Positions 36,255 to 45,073 of a stretch of DNA of 54,047 nt are shown here, one piece after another. Position 1 is the first letter of the stretch. The number at the start of each line of letters is the position of its first letter. The translations under genes and the position numbers were made by a program. Origin of the DNA: CAZHDI01 sp964531285 (GTDB lineage: Bacteria > Pseudomonadota > Alphaproteobacteria > JAJFIK01); contig CAZHDI010000013.1 of the NCBI GenBank assembly GCA_964531285.1, positions 1-54,047 of the forward strand, in the 5' to 3' direction. The notes beneath the pieces were generated by a model. That model did not search any database, was not told the origin of the DNA, and was given only the letters and a program-made list of their open reading frames with translations.

Positions 36255-39200
36255 AATTTCGGTTTCCGGCGGCAGCGTTGTGGAAAGCAGTTCCTCCGTA
36301 CCGCGCATTCCATTCGACATCACCCTGTCCGAGCCGGCGCCCGATGTCGTACGCGTTGGCTACCGCACTGTGGACGGAACGGCGGACCGGTTCATCGATT
36401 ATGGATTGATTAGCGGAACGCTCGAGTTTGGGCCGGGCGAGCAAACCTTGAGCCTCTTGGTGGCCGTTGAGGATCGGGACGATCTCGATGAAGGCGACGA
36501 GAGCGTTTATCTCGAATTATTCGATCCGCAGGAGGCGACCCTCGCGGGCGGCGGGCTGACTTTGCGGGCTCTGGGAGTCATTGAGGACGATGACGGATCG
36601 TCGCTCGACCGCGCCTTGTTCACACCGGACATCTATATTACGGAATCCGATGCCGGTACCCGCAATGCCGTTGTGACCATCGAGCTTTCGGAGGCGTCCG
36701 CGTCGCGTTTGGAATTTCCGTATACCACATATGACATCACAGCGGTGGCAGGCGAAGACTACGAGGCGGTCAGTGGGCTCGTGGATTTTGCGCCGGGCGC
36801 AACCCAAGCGACGGTCACGATTCCTGTGTTCGGTGACACCGACAGCGAGATCACCGAGCGCTTCGGCCTCGCCGTTACGACGGATTCGGCCATTGCGAAC
36901 GGGTCAGACGGTGCCTCCGGCGTCATCACGATCCTCGATGATGACAGTGGTGATGGCTTTGGCGGGATCATCTCGGTGGATGGGGGACGGATCGTCGAAG
37001 ATTCCTCATCGGTCCCCACCATTCCTTACACGATTATTCTGTCCGAGCCGTCCCTTGTGGATGTCAGCGTCGATTATCGAACGCGCGACGGCACGGCGTT
37101 GCGCTATGTCGATTATGACGGGCAAGCCGGCACGGTGACGTTCGCTCCCGGTGAAACGCTCAGAACGATTTTCGTTGCGGTCGAAGACCGCGACACGGTG
37201 GTCGAGCCGGATGAAAGCGTTGTCCTTGAATTACGCAATCCCGTGAACGGCGTGTTTTCAGGCGAGCAGGCCCTCATCAGCGCGCAAGGTTTCATCAAAG
37301 ACGATGATGGAGCGGGTGCCAAGCTCGGTCTCTTTGCGTCGCATACTGTTGTGCCGGAGCCGGACGATGGCGATACGGTCGGCGTCTTCGACGTCGTGTT
37401 ATCCGAGCCTTTCGGGTCCACGCTCGCCATTCCTTACCGGACAATTGGCATCGGTGCCGTTGCGGGCGAGGATTTCGAGGCGGCATCCGGGGTCTTGACC
37501 TTTCTGCCCGGACAGACACGGCATGCCGTTCCGGTCCGGCTGTTTGGCGACCGCGCGATCGAGCCCACTGAGTCCATCGCCCTTGTCTTCGATGCCCCCT
37601 CACAGATCCGGAACACCTCCGACGGGCCCGCAGGCCTCCTCACGATTTTGGACAATGACAGCCCGTCCGGCCGAATGCCGGTTCTGTCCGTCTCCGGAGG
37701 GCGAGTGACCGAGAGCGCAAACTCGGTTCCGTTGATTGAATATGTGGTCGCTTTGTCCGAAGCCGTGACCACTTCCGTGAGCGTCGAATATGAAGCCTAT
37801 GACGGCACCGCGACGGAGACGAGCGATTATTCGGATCTCATTGGAACGCTGACCTTTGCTCCAGGTGAGCAGTTCAAGTCTCTGTTCCTGACCGTTGAAG
37901 ATGGTGATAGTACGGACGAAGCCGATGAGTCTGTTTATCTGGAACTGACCGACCCAACCAACGCCATCCTCACGGGTAATGCCCCGCGTCTGAGAGCGCT
38001 CGGTATTATTCAGGATGACGACGGTGTGGGTCCCAATACGGCCTTGTTCACGTCGGATCCGGTCATACTCGAGCCGGACGCCGGGCTGGGGGAAGCCCGC
38101 TTTGATGTGGTGCTGTCCCGGCCGTTCGAAACCGATCAGCGTTTTGCCTACACCACCGCCGATGGCAGCGCTCTTGCCGGCACCGATTACACGCCGCGAA
38201 CCGGATCCATCGACTTCGCTGCCGGGCAGCTTTGGGCCAGTGTGCCGGTCCCGGTTCTCGGCGATGGCCTCGCGGAACCCGCGGAGGGCTTCGACTTGGT
38301 GGTCTCGACCAATGCGCTCATCCGGAACGAGACGGACGGTGCGGCCGGACGCGCGATTATTTTCGATGACGATGCCGCCGGATCGGATGTCACGCTCTCG
38401 GTGTCCGGTGGCCGGGTCGTCGAGAGCGCCAGCTCAGTCCCGCAGATCGAGTACACTGTCAGCCTGTCCCAGCCGTCGCTTGCGGCCGTGACGGTTCAGT
38501 ACCGGACGCTCGACGGGACGGCGCGTGAGACCGTCGACTATTTTGGAACGTCCGGAACCCTCGTTTTCAGTCCCAACACCACCAGCCAGACCATCCGGGT
38601 CACGGTGGAAGATAGAGACTCGCGCGATGAAGCGGATGAGTCGGTGTATCTGGAACTGTTCAATCCGGCATTTGCCACCTTCGCCAACAACGCACAAAGT
38701 CTTAGAGCCACGGGGATCATTCTCGATGATGACGGATTGGGGCCGAACCGGGCTCTGTTCGTCGACGATATCGAGATCGTCGAAGGTGATGACGGGCAGC
38801 GCTTCGCCCGATTCGAGGCAATACTGTCGCAGCCGGCCACGGCCACGCTCGATATCGGTTATGCCCTGGTCTCCGGCAGCGCCCGCGCGGGCTCGGATTT
38901 CAACGCCCTCTCGTCGGGCGTGCTGACCTTCCGGCCTGGCCAGACCAGCACCTCTCTTTTCATTCCAGTCACCGGCGACGGGTCGGCGGAACTCAATGAA
39001 ACGCTGTCTCTCGTCCTGACCCCGCCGCCGTCGATTGCAAACGGCATCGACGGCGCTGCGGGTCTTGCGACCATTCTGGACGACGATACCGATGACCAGG
39101 CTCCCAGCCTTTGGGTTCGCGGCGGGCAAACTGTGGAAAGCGAATCGTCCGTTCCTGAGATCCGGTTCGATGTGTTCCTATCCGGCCCGACAAGCGCGGA

Positions 39201-42200
39201 GGTGCGTGTCGGTTACCGGACGATCGACGGGGCGGGCGTTCATGGCGCACTCGATACTGTCGATTATTTCGGAAGAAGCGGCACGCTGGTCATTGCCCCG
39301 GGGCAGACCTCCGCGTCCGTCGAGGTCGTGCTGGAAGATCGCGATACGGAGGATGAGCGCGACGAGTATTTCGTCATGGAGTTCTTCGATCCGGCCGGGG
39401 CCGTGTTCGCCGGGTCGGCGCCGGCGAACCGGGCAGCGGGTATCATTCTGGATGATGACGGCGGGGGTTCGAACACGTCTGTTTTCCTGCCGGACCCCCA
39501 GATTTTGGAACCGTCCGGGCCGTCGGGCGAGCGCACGGTCGATCTCCATCTCAGCCAACCTGTGGCGAGCGAGATCACCTTCACCTATGAGATCCTGGCC
39601 ACGGGCACCGCGCAGCCCGGCCTTGATATCGCGCTTGAAAGCGGAACGGCGAGCATCCTGCCCGGCCAGACCCGCGTTGCCATTCCCATAACGGTCTTCA
39701 ACGAGGGTGTCGCGGAGTCTGCCGAGACCTTCGGTCTTCAGCTCACGAACATTACCGGAGCCCCATTCAGTTTCGCCGGATCGACATTCTTCGAGATCGC
39801 CCTTCTGGATAATGCGCTGACCGATGACGGTGTTCCGGACGAACCGGACCCGTTCGAGGCGCTGATTGATCTCGCCCGGTTCGGCCCCGAAGACGGCGTC
39901 CTGATTACCGGCATCGGCACAGGGGACAACGCCGGCACCGCGGTTGCCTCAGCCGGCGACATCAACGGCGATGGCATTGATGATTTTGTCGTGAGTGCTC
40001 CGTTCGCCGATAGTGGGGGCATCAGCAATACGGGTAAGGTTTATGTTGTCTTTGGCGATGCTGGTGGTCTTCCGCCGCAGTTTGGACTGGAGGGTCTGAA
40101 TGGCACCAATGGCTTCGTCATAACAGGGAGCAATGCCGAAGACCGCATTGGTGCGAGCATTGCCTCAGCGGGTGATTTCAACAAAGACGGGTTTGACGAC
40201 CTCATCATCGGAGCGAGCAGCGCCGATCCCAATGGCGTGAGTGGGGCTGGTGAGAGTTATATCCTGTTTGGGCGCCCGACTTTTGCACCGTTCATCTCGA
40301 CCGATCAGATCAGCGGACAGACTGGCTTAACAGTAGCGGGTGCGGAGACGTTTGGCGGACTCGGTATATCCGTCGACGGAGCAGGTGATACGAATGGAGA
40401 TGGGTTCGACGACGTCATCCTTGGGGCCTGGCAGGTGGATGATGGGTCAGAATCCCTGACCGGCGCGGCATATGTGGTATTCGGCGGAACCGCGCAGTCT
40501 GATGCGCCGCTCGATGTGAGAGCGCTTGATGGTGACAACGGCTATACCATTCTGGGGGCGGAACGAGGCGACCGAGCCGGATTTACCGTTGCGGGCGGCG
40601 GTGACGTCGATGGCGACGGATTTGCCGATGTGGTGCTGAGTGCCCTTGGGGTCGTCAGTTCATCGTCAGTTACCGGCACTGATGCCTCGAGCAGCTATGT
40701 TGTCTTCGGGTCGGCACAACCGGACGCAGTCCAACGCCTTGATGCCTTGGGGAGCAGCAACGCTGTTGCACTTGGGGGCGTGGAAGGTCTGCCCGGTCTC
40801 TCGCTTGATATTGTCGGGGACCTGAATGCCGATGGCTTGGATGACCTTGTGCTGGGAGCGCCGGGAGATGGCTTTCCCTCGGACACCCCCGGCGCCGTGT
40901 ACGTCCTGTTTGGCAATTCGGGTCGATATGGGTCCCGCGTTGACCTATCCCAGCTTGATGGCCTCAATGGTTTCACCATAGATGGAATTGATCCTCGCGA
41001 TGAGACGGGCCAATCGGTGGCATCGGCCGGCGACGTCAATGGCGATGGTATTGACGATCTTCTGATCGGCGCGCCGCAGGCGGATAAATCTGAGGCGTCG
41101 AGTGCGGGGCGTGCTTATGTCGTGTTTGGAACGTCAGCTGGATTCGATGCTCGACTCGATCTGGCATCGCTCGATGGCTCCAACGGGATCATGTTCTTTG
41201 GTGCGGACGCATTTGACGATCTGGGAGGCGACGTCAGTCGAGCCGGGGATCTCAATCAAGATGGGTACGCAGACATCATTTTAGGAGCGCCTTTGGGTGA
41301 TCCCTTGGGACGCTCTGGTGCCGGCGAAGCATATGTCGTCTTTGGCCGTCCTTCTGCCCAATCAGACACTGTGCCGGTCATTAATCTCTCTGAGGGCGCC
41401 TCATTCCTCGAAGGTGATGCTGGAAGCACAGCGATCAGTTTGCAGGCCACGCGACTCGGCGGCAGTACTGGCCGTTCAACTGTCGATTATGCGGTCATCG
41501 GCATTGGGGAGAATGCGGCCAGCCCGGGTGATTTTGTCGGCGGAGTCTTTCCCTCAGGTACGATTGAGTTCCTGGATGGCGACCTGCGTAAGGTGATCGA
41601 TATTCCGATTGCCGGTGATCTCCTTTTCGAAGAACGCGAGCGCTTTCTTGTTGTTCTGTCGAACCCGGTCAACGCAAGCGTTCTGGGTGAAGGGACGGCA
41701 GAGATTGCGATCAGGGATGATGACTCGCTCTATTCAATATCATCGCTGCAAGTTGAGACTGTCGAAGGGGATGCCGCAAGCGCAACGGTGACGGTGACGA
41801 TTGACCGGGAGGTGCCCAACATTATCGGGGGGAACCCGCCGGTGGTCACCACGAGCACGCTGGATTATCGGGTTGTCGGTAGCGGACCTAATCCAGCGGA
41901 TGCGGACGATTTCGGCGGTGTTTTGCCGAGCGGAACAATCACATTCGTGGATCAGGCGACAACTCAAGTCATCCCGATCGAGATCTCCGGGGATACGGAT
42001 CTTGAGCCGGACGAAACCTTCACCATCGAGATCTTCAATGCGTCGGACGGCAGCGTCGGCGTGGGGACGGCGACCGGCACGATCCGCAATGACGATACCG
42101 AATCCGGCGATATGTCCGACCCCTTCGAGAACAATGACAGTTTCGATGAGGCAGCCGATCTGGGCGTCATCGACGGGCGCCGGATCGAAGATGAGCTCGT

Positions 42201-44043
42201 GGTATCCAGCGGCGATGAGGACTGGTATCGCTTCGAACTGGCGGCCCGGGGGCGGCGGGGCGACGGCATCAGCCTCACCCATGATGCGCTGATCGGCAAT
42301 GCATCGCTCGACCTTGAGCTTTACAATGCAGACGGCGACAGAATTGCATTTTCCAACAGCCCCTTCGGGTTCGAGTCGATCAGCCTTGCTGGGTTCGATG
42401 TCGAGCCCCTGTGGATCCGTGTGCGTCTGGAGAACAGCGATGCCGAGCCATCTTATGCTCTGACGATCACCGGACCCGATGCACTGCCGACCGGCGGTCC
42501 GGTGGCGGTCCTCGATCGCCGGACGATTGGCGAGGAACAGGCGGTTCTGATTGATGCTCTGCGTAATGATGATGCCCAGGAGAATGGCCCCTTGGTCGTC
42601 GTTGCGATCAACGGGCGTCGTCTGGACCCTGACAGTGTTCTGCCGCTCGCATCGGGCGCGCAAGCCTCGATCACCGCGGACGGGTTGATCGCCTATGACC
42701 CCGGTCAGACATTCGATTATCTTCCCGCCGGTGCACAGGCGATTGACCGGTTTATTTATACAGTTGAAGACGCTGCCGGGGAGACGGCAATTGGTACAGT
42801 CACGCTCACTATCCAGGGGGAGAATGACCCGCCGGTCGCAAATGACGATCTGGCGGCAACGTTGGCATCGGAACCGGTTACGGTGTCCGTGCTGGCGAAT
42901 GATATAGACCCCGATTTCGATCCCTTGTCCGTGGCCATGGTGGACGGTACGCCGGTGACACCGAATGAGACGATTGCCCTGACATCGGGCGCGCTCGTGA
43001 CGGTGGGGGCCGATGGTCGGATCGTTTATGATCCGAATGGACAGTTCGATGCTCTTGGCTCGGATCGAAGTGCGATCGATGAATTCAGGTATACCGTCCG
43101 GGATGCCGGCGACCTCACCGATACCGCCGCGGTGCGGATCGATATCGACGGTGTTGACCTCACGCCGGTGTTCGATCTTGCGGCATACTGGCCTGCGGAC
43201 GTGAACGACGGGCGCAGTTTGGTGGACCTGACAGGGAGCGTCTTGAACGGCAGTCTTGTCGGCGGCGCCGATACAACGGATGCCGGTTATGTCGGCAGTG
43301 GTCTGATATTCGATGGAGAAACGGGGCGGATCGTCATTCCCCATACCGGGTCATTGCTTCTGGATGAAGGGGCGGCCAGTTTCTGGATCAATCCGAACCG
43401 TCTCGGGGTCGATCAGGGACTGGTCTCGAAGGACGCGGCCGGAAGTGGGACCGGTGGGCATGTGGATATTGCTCTGCTCCCGGATGGTACGGTTTCGGCC
43501 CGCCTGCAAGGGCAGGAGGCTGGCGTGGAAACGATCCTGGCGAGTGCGCCTGTTGCCGCGGGTGCCTGGACCCATATAGCCTTTGCTTGGGGGCCGGATG
43601 GCGCACAGCTTTATGTGAACGGCGCGCTGGTCGATGCGGACCCCGCCTTTGTGCGCGGCCTTGGGCCGTCATCGGGTGGCAGCGGAAACGCCGAACCGCT
43701 GTTGCTCGGCGCGTCGGGCCGGCAGTCCGATGATCGCTCCGCCGAACCGGTCTCCCGTTTCTTCGAGGGGCGGATCGACGAGGTGGCGCTCCTGTCGTCC
43801 CAGCCGTCGCCCGCTGATGTGGCCGCCCTTTACGATGCGGGCCGTCAGGGGCAGGGCCTTGCCGTTTCGACCCCGGCGGTCGATATCGATTTCGAAGCGC
43901 TGCTTCAGGAGTGGTCGCCGGAGACGGCCTCCTTGCCGTCGTTGCTGTGGGCCGCCATGGACGCGGACACAGGGCTTGCCGCGCAGCTTATCGCGTTCAA
44001 CGAGGCTCTTGAGGGATTGTCCGACCCCGTCCTGTTTTCATAG
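36247..44043 (+). CDS. Giant Calx-beta / FG-GAP / cadherin-like / LamG protein
   Basis: A 2598-aa modular extracellular protein with no enzyme domain I can see. Ten Calx-beta domains come first as five pairs of about 238 aa (pair starts near residues 1, 240, 478, 715 and 952, each with SVSGGxVVESxSSVP or a close form). A seven-repeat FG-GAP propeller follows (1209-1705) with calcium loops such as GDINGDGIDDF, then two more Calx-beta domains (1710-1955), one PPC (1956-2080), two cadherin-like/VCBS-type domains (NDPPVANDD junction; to about 2305), a LamG/concanavalin-like domain (2308-2530; AYWPADV, FDGETGRI, WTHIAFAW, FEGRIDEVALL) and the helical tail. Its ATG lies inside the end of the peptidase gene, so the two are coupled. 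Likely calcium-rigidified adhesin or scaffold. Confidence 0.88.
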   Translation: MPEISVSGGSVVESSSSVPRIPFDITLSEPAPDVVRVGYRTVDGTADRFIDYGLISGTLEFGPGEQTLSLLVAVEDRDDLDEGDESVYLELFDPQEATLAGGGLTLRALGVIEDDDGSSLDRALFTPDIYITESDAGTRNAVVTIELSEASASRLEFPYTTYDITAVAGEDYEAVSGLVDFAPGATQATVTIPVFGDTDSEITERFGLAVTTDSAIANGSDGASGVITILDDDSGDGFGGIISVDGGRIVEDSSSVPTIPYTIILSEPSLVDVSVDYRTRDGTALRYVDYDGQAGTVTFAPGETLRTIFVAVEDRDTVVEPDESVVLELRNPVNGVFSGEQALISAQGFIKDDDGAGAKLGLFASHTVVPEPDDGDTVGVFDVVLSEPFGSTLAIPYRTIGIGAVAGEDFEAASGVLTFLPGQTRHAVPVRLFGDRAIEPTESIALVFDAPSQIRNTSDGPAGLLTILDNDSPSGRMPVLSVSGGRVTESANSVPLIEYVVALSEAVTTSVSVEYEAYDGTATETSDYSDLIGTLTFAPGEQFKSLFLTVEDGDSTDEADESVYLELTDPTNAILTGNAPRLRALGIIQDDDGVGPNTALFTSDPVILEPDAGLGEARFDVVLSRPFETDQRFAYTTADGSALAGTDYTPRTGSIDFAAGQLWASVPVPVLGDGLAEPAEGFDLVVSTNALIRNETDGAAGRAIIFDDDAAGSDVTLSVSGGRVVESASSVPQIEYTVSLSQPSLAAVTVQYRTLDGTARETVDYFGTSGTLVFSPNTTSQTIRVTVEDRDSRDEADESVYLELFNPAFATFANNAQSLRATGIILDDDGLGPNRALFVDDIEIVEGDDGQRFARFEAILSQPATATLDIGYALVSGSARAGSDFNALSSGVLTFRPGQTSTSLFIPVTGDGSAELNETLSLVLTPPPSIANGIDGAAGLATILDDDTDDQAPSLWVRGGQTVESESSVPEIRFDVFLSGPTSAEVRVGYRTIDGAGVHGALDTVDYFGRSGTLVIAPGQTSASVEVVLEDRDTEDERDEYFVMEFFDPAGAVFAGSAPANRAAGIILDDDGGGSNTSVFLPDPQILEPSGPSGERTVDLHLSQPVASEITFTYEILATGTAQPGLDIALESGTASILPGQTRVAIPITVFNEGVAESAETFGLQLTNITGAPFSFAGSTFFEIALLDNALTDDGVPDEPDPFEALIDLARFGPEDGVLITGIGTGDNAGTAVASAGDINGDGIDDFVVSAPFADSGGISNTGKVYVVFGDAGGLPPQFGLEGLNGTNGFVITGSNAEDRIGASIASAGDFNKDGFDDLIIGASSADPNGVSGAGESYILFGRPTFAPFISTDQISGQTGLTVAGAETFGGLGISVDGAGDTNGDGFDDVILGAWQVDDGSESLTGAAYVVFGGTAQSDAPLDVRALDGDNGYTILGAERGDRAGFTVAGGGDVDGDGFADVVLSALGVVSSSSVTGTDASSSYVVFGSAQPDAVQRLDALGSSNAVALGGVEGLPGLSLDIVGDLNADGLDDLVLGAPGDGFPSDTPGAVYVLFGNSGRYGSRVDLSQLDGLNGFTIDGIDPRDETGQSVASAGDVNGDGIDDLLIGAPQADKSEASSAGRAYVVFGTSAGFDARLDLASLDGSNGIMFFGADAFDDLGGDVSRAGDLNQDGYADIILGAPLGDPLGRSGAGEAYVVFGRPSAQSDTVPVINLSEGASFLEGDAGSTAISLQATRLGGSTGRSTVDYAVIGIGENAASPGDFVGGVFPSGTIEFLDGDLRKVIDIPIAGDLLFEERERFLVVLSNPVNASVLGEGTAEIAIRDDDSLYSISSLQVETVEGDAASATVTVTIDREVPNIIGGNPPVVTTSTLDYRVVGSGPNPADADDFGGVLPSGTITFVDQATTQVIPIEISGDTDLEPDETFTIEIFNASDGSVGVGTATGTIRNDDTESGDMSDPFENNDSFDEAADLGVIDGRRIEDELVVSSGDEDWYRFELAARGRRGDGISLTHDALIGNASLDLELYNADGDRIAFSNSPFGFESISLAGFDVEPLWIRVRLENSDAEPSYALTITGPDALPTGGPVAVLDRRTIGEEQAVLIDALRNDDAQENGPLVVVAINGRRLDPDSVLPLASGAQASITADGLIAYDPGQTFDYLPAGAQAIDRFIYTVEDAAGETAIGTVTLTIQGENDPPVANDDLAATLASEPVTVSVLANDIDPDFDPLSVAMVDGTPVTPNETIALTSGALVTVGADGRIVYDPNGQFDALGSDRSAIDEFRYTVRDAGDLTDTAAVRIDIDGVDLTPVFDLAAYWPADVNDGRSLVDLTGSVLNGSLVGGADTTDAGYVGSGLIFDGETGRIVIPHTGSLLLDEGAASFWINPNRLGVDQGLVSKDAAGSGTGGHVDIALLPDGTVSARLQGQEAGVETILASAPVAAGAWTHIAFAWGPDGAQLYVNGALVDADPAFVRGLGPSSGGSGNAEPLLLGASGRQSDDRSAEPVSRFFEGRIDEVALLSSQPSPADVAALYDAGRQGQGLAVSTPAVDIDFEALLQEWSPETASLPSLLWAAMDADTGLAAQLIAFNEALEGLSDPVLFS

Positions 44044-44101
44044 CGGTGAGATGCCGGCAGCGCGGGCGGCTCGACGGATTGCCCTCGGTCTGAGCCGGAA
44101 T

Positions 44102-44129
44102 GGTGGGATGCGGACTGCCGCATCCCACC
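44102..44129. terminator. Perfect 12-bp hairpin between convergent genes
   Basis: GGTGGGATGCGG pairs exactly with CCGCATCCCACC around an ACTG loop, 58 bases after the Calx-beta giant and 33 bases past the EF-hand stop. There is no T-tract on either strand. It probably insulates the convergent transcripts. Confidence 0.5.
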
Positions 44130-44162
44130 CCAAAGCGTTATTCAATTGTCGGGTCACGATCG

Positions 44163-44477
44163 TCAGTTGGCTTGCTCTTGAATCTCGCCGATCGTGATCA
44201 AGCCGTCTTTATCCGCGTCGAGCCGGGAAAAGGCACGGTCGAAAAGGCCCATCCGTACAACTCTAGTCGCATTCCCCAGCTTGTCATCGGCATTGGCCCG
44301 GATGAAGGCTTCGAATTCCTGGCGGTCGAGAGCCATATCGTCATTGGCGTCAGCCTCGGAGAAGTTTTCCTGAAAGAGCGCTTGCTGCTCTTCGCTCGGC
44401 TGGGCCAGAGCACCGTTGGCCAAGATGAGGGCGGCCGCCCCAAAGCCGGCGGTGAGGATTGTGGTCTTGAGGTTCAT
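44163..44477 (-). CDS. Small secreted EF-hand protein
   Basis: A 104-aa predicted periplasmic or secreted calcium-binding protein. From the ATG at 44477 it has a signal peptide (MNLKTT, hydrophobic core, GALAQP with cleavage after ALA). Two EF-hand loops are visible: DANDDMALDRQE and DADKDGLITIGE, each with acidic residues at positions 1, 3, 5 and 12. An earlier in-frame ATG at 44492 would add five residues; GGAG lies just before 44477. It is convergent with the Calx-beta giant. Because the giants carry dozens of predicted calcium sites, a role in calcium sensing or buffering for them is attractive, but proximity is the only evidence. Confidence 0.8.
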   Translation of the reverse strand: MNLKTTILTAGFGAAALILANGALAQPSEEQQALFQENFSEADANDDMALDRQEFEAFIRANADDKLGNATRVVRMGLFDRAFSRLDADKDGLITIGEIQEQAN

Positions 44478-45073
44478 GTCCGTCTCCGTCATAAAATATG
44501 CATACAGACGATCTCAGGTGCGAGGCGCCATTGACCGTGCCTGGGGCACAATAAACGCTGCGAGCCAAATGGCAATGCAGGCCGAATGCGCGACGGACTG
44601 AATGGGAGACAGGCCGAATGCGTGACGGGCTGTCGTCATCCGAATGTCGCAATCGAGTCCGCGGGCAGCCGCGATTGGTCTGATTACTGAATGTATCTGA
44701 CAGATCGGTATGCTGCATCTTCGACGGCCGTTTTTTGCCGATTGTCGGACAACTTTTGATGCTTCTGGTGATGATCATAGGGTTGGCTCGAAAAAATTGG
44801 CACATAGATTGACAACAACTGTACACATCTGTATTTAATGCGGATCATTAGCAGTGGTTTAAGGGGACGCCGGGGTGTCGCAATATGTCCGGCGCGGAGG
44901 AAAAAGCAGAACGCTCCTTGGCGGACTTTAGCCGAACAGTCGGTAGTGGTTGTTCCGGGAAATGGTTTGGCCATTTTTGGTGAGATCGCATAGCGTTCGG
45001 CATATACTATATATGTCATGCGTCCCTGGCATGCTTGAGGGCTGCCGTGGGAAAACAACCGGGGAACTAGGAC
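44478..45073. other. Intergenic region with strong promoter, no clear ORF
   Basis: About 600 bases of AT-richer DNA without a credible protein gene. It holds a near-consensus sigma-70 promoter at 44809-44837, a stem-loop rich stretch downstream of it, and a second AT-rich box CATATACTATATATG at 45001-45015 before the lipoprotein gene. A small RNA or a long 5' leader is possible. Confidence 0.5.
44809..44837 (+). promoter_or_regulatory. Strong sigma-70-type promoter
   Basis: TTGACA at 44809-44814 is a perfect -35 box, and TATTTA at 44832-44837 is a good -10 box at the ideal 17-base spacing. Transcription would start near 44844. The nearest downstream gene begins 230 bases later, leaving room for a long leader or a separate small RNA ending at a weak hairpin plus T-run at 44960-44978. 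Confidence 0.6.

Noticed and set aside
24300..44043. CRISPR or tandem DNA repeat array in the repetitive giant genes
   Set aside because: The repeats are protein domains of 70-240 residues with diverged DNA; no short identical repeats with regular spacers are present.
29691..44043. Type I secretion genes (ABC transporter, membrane fusion protein) beside the giants
   Set aside because: I looked for them because of the RTX repeats and lack of signal peptides, but none is encoded anywhere in this window.
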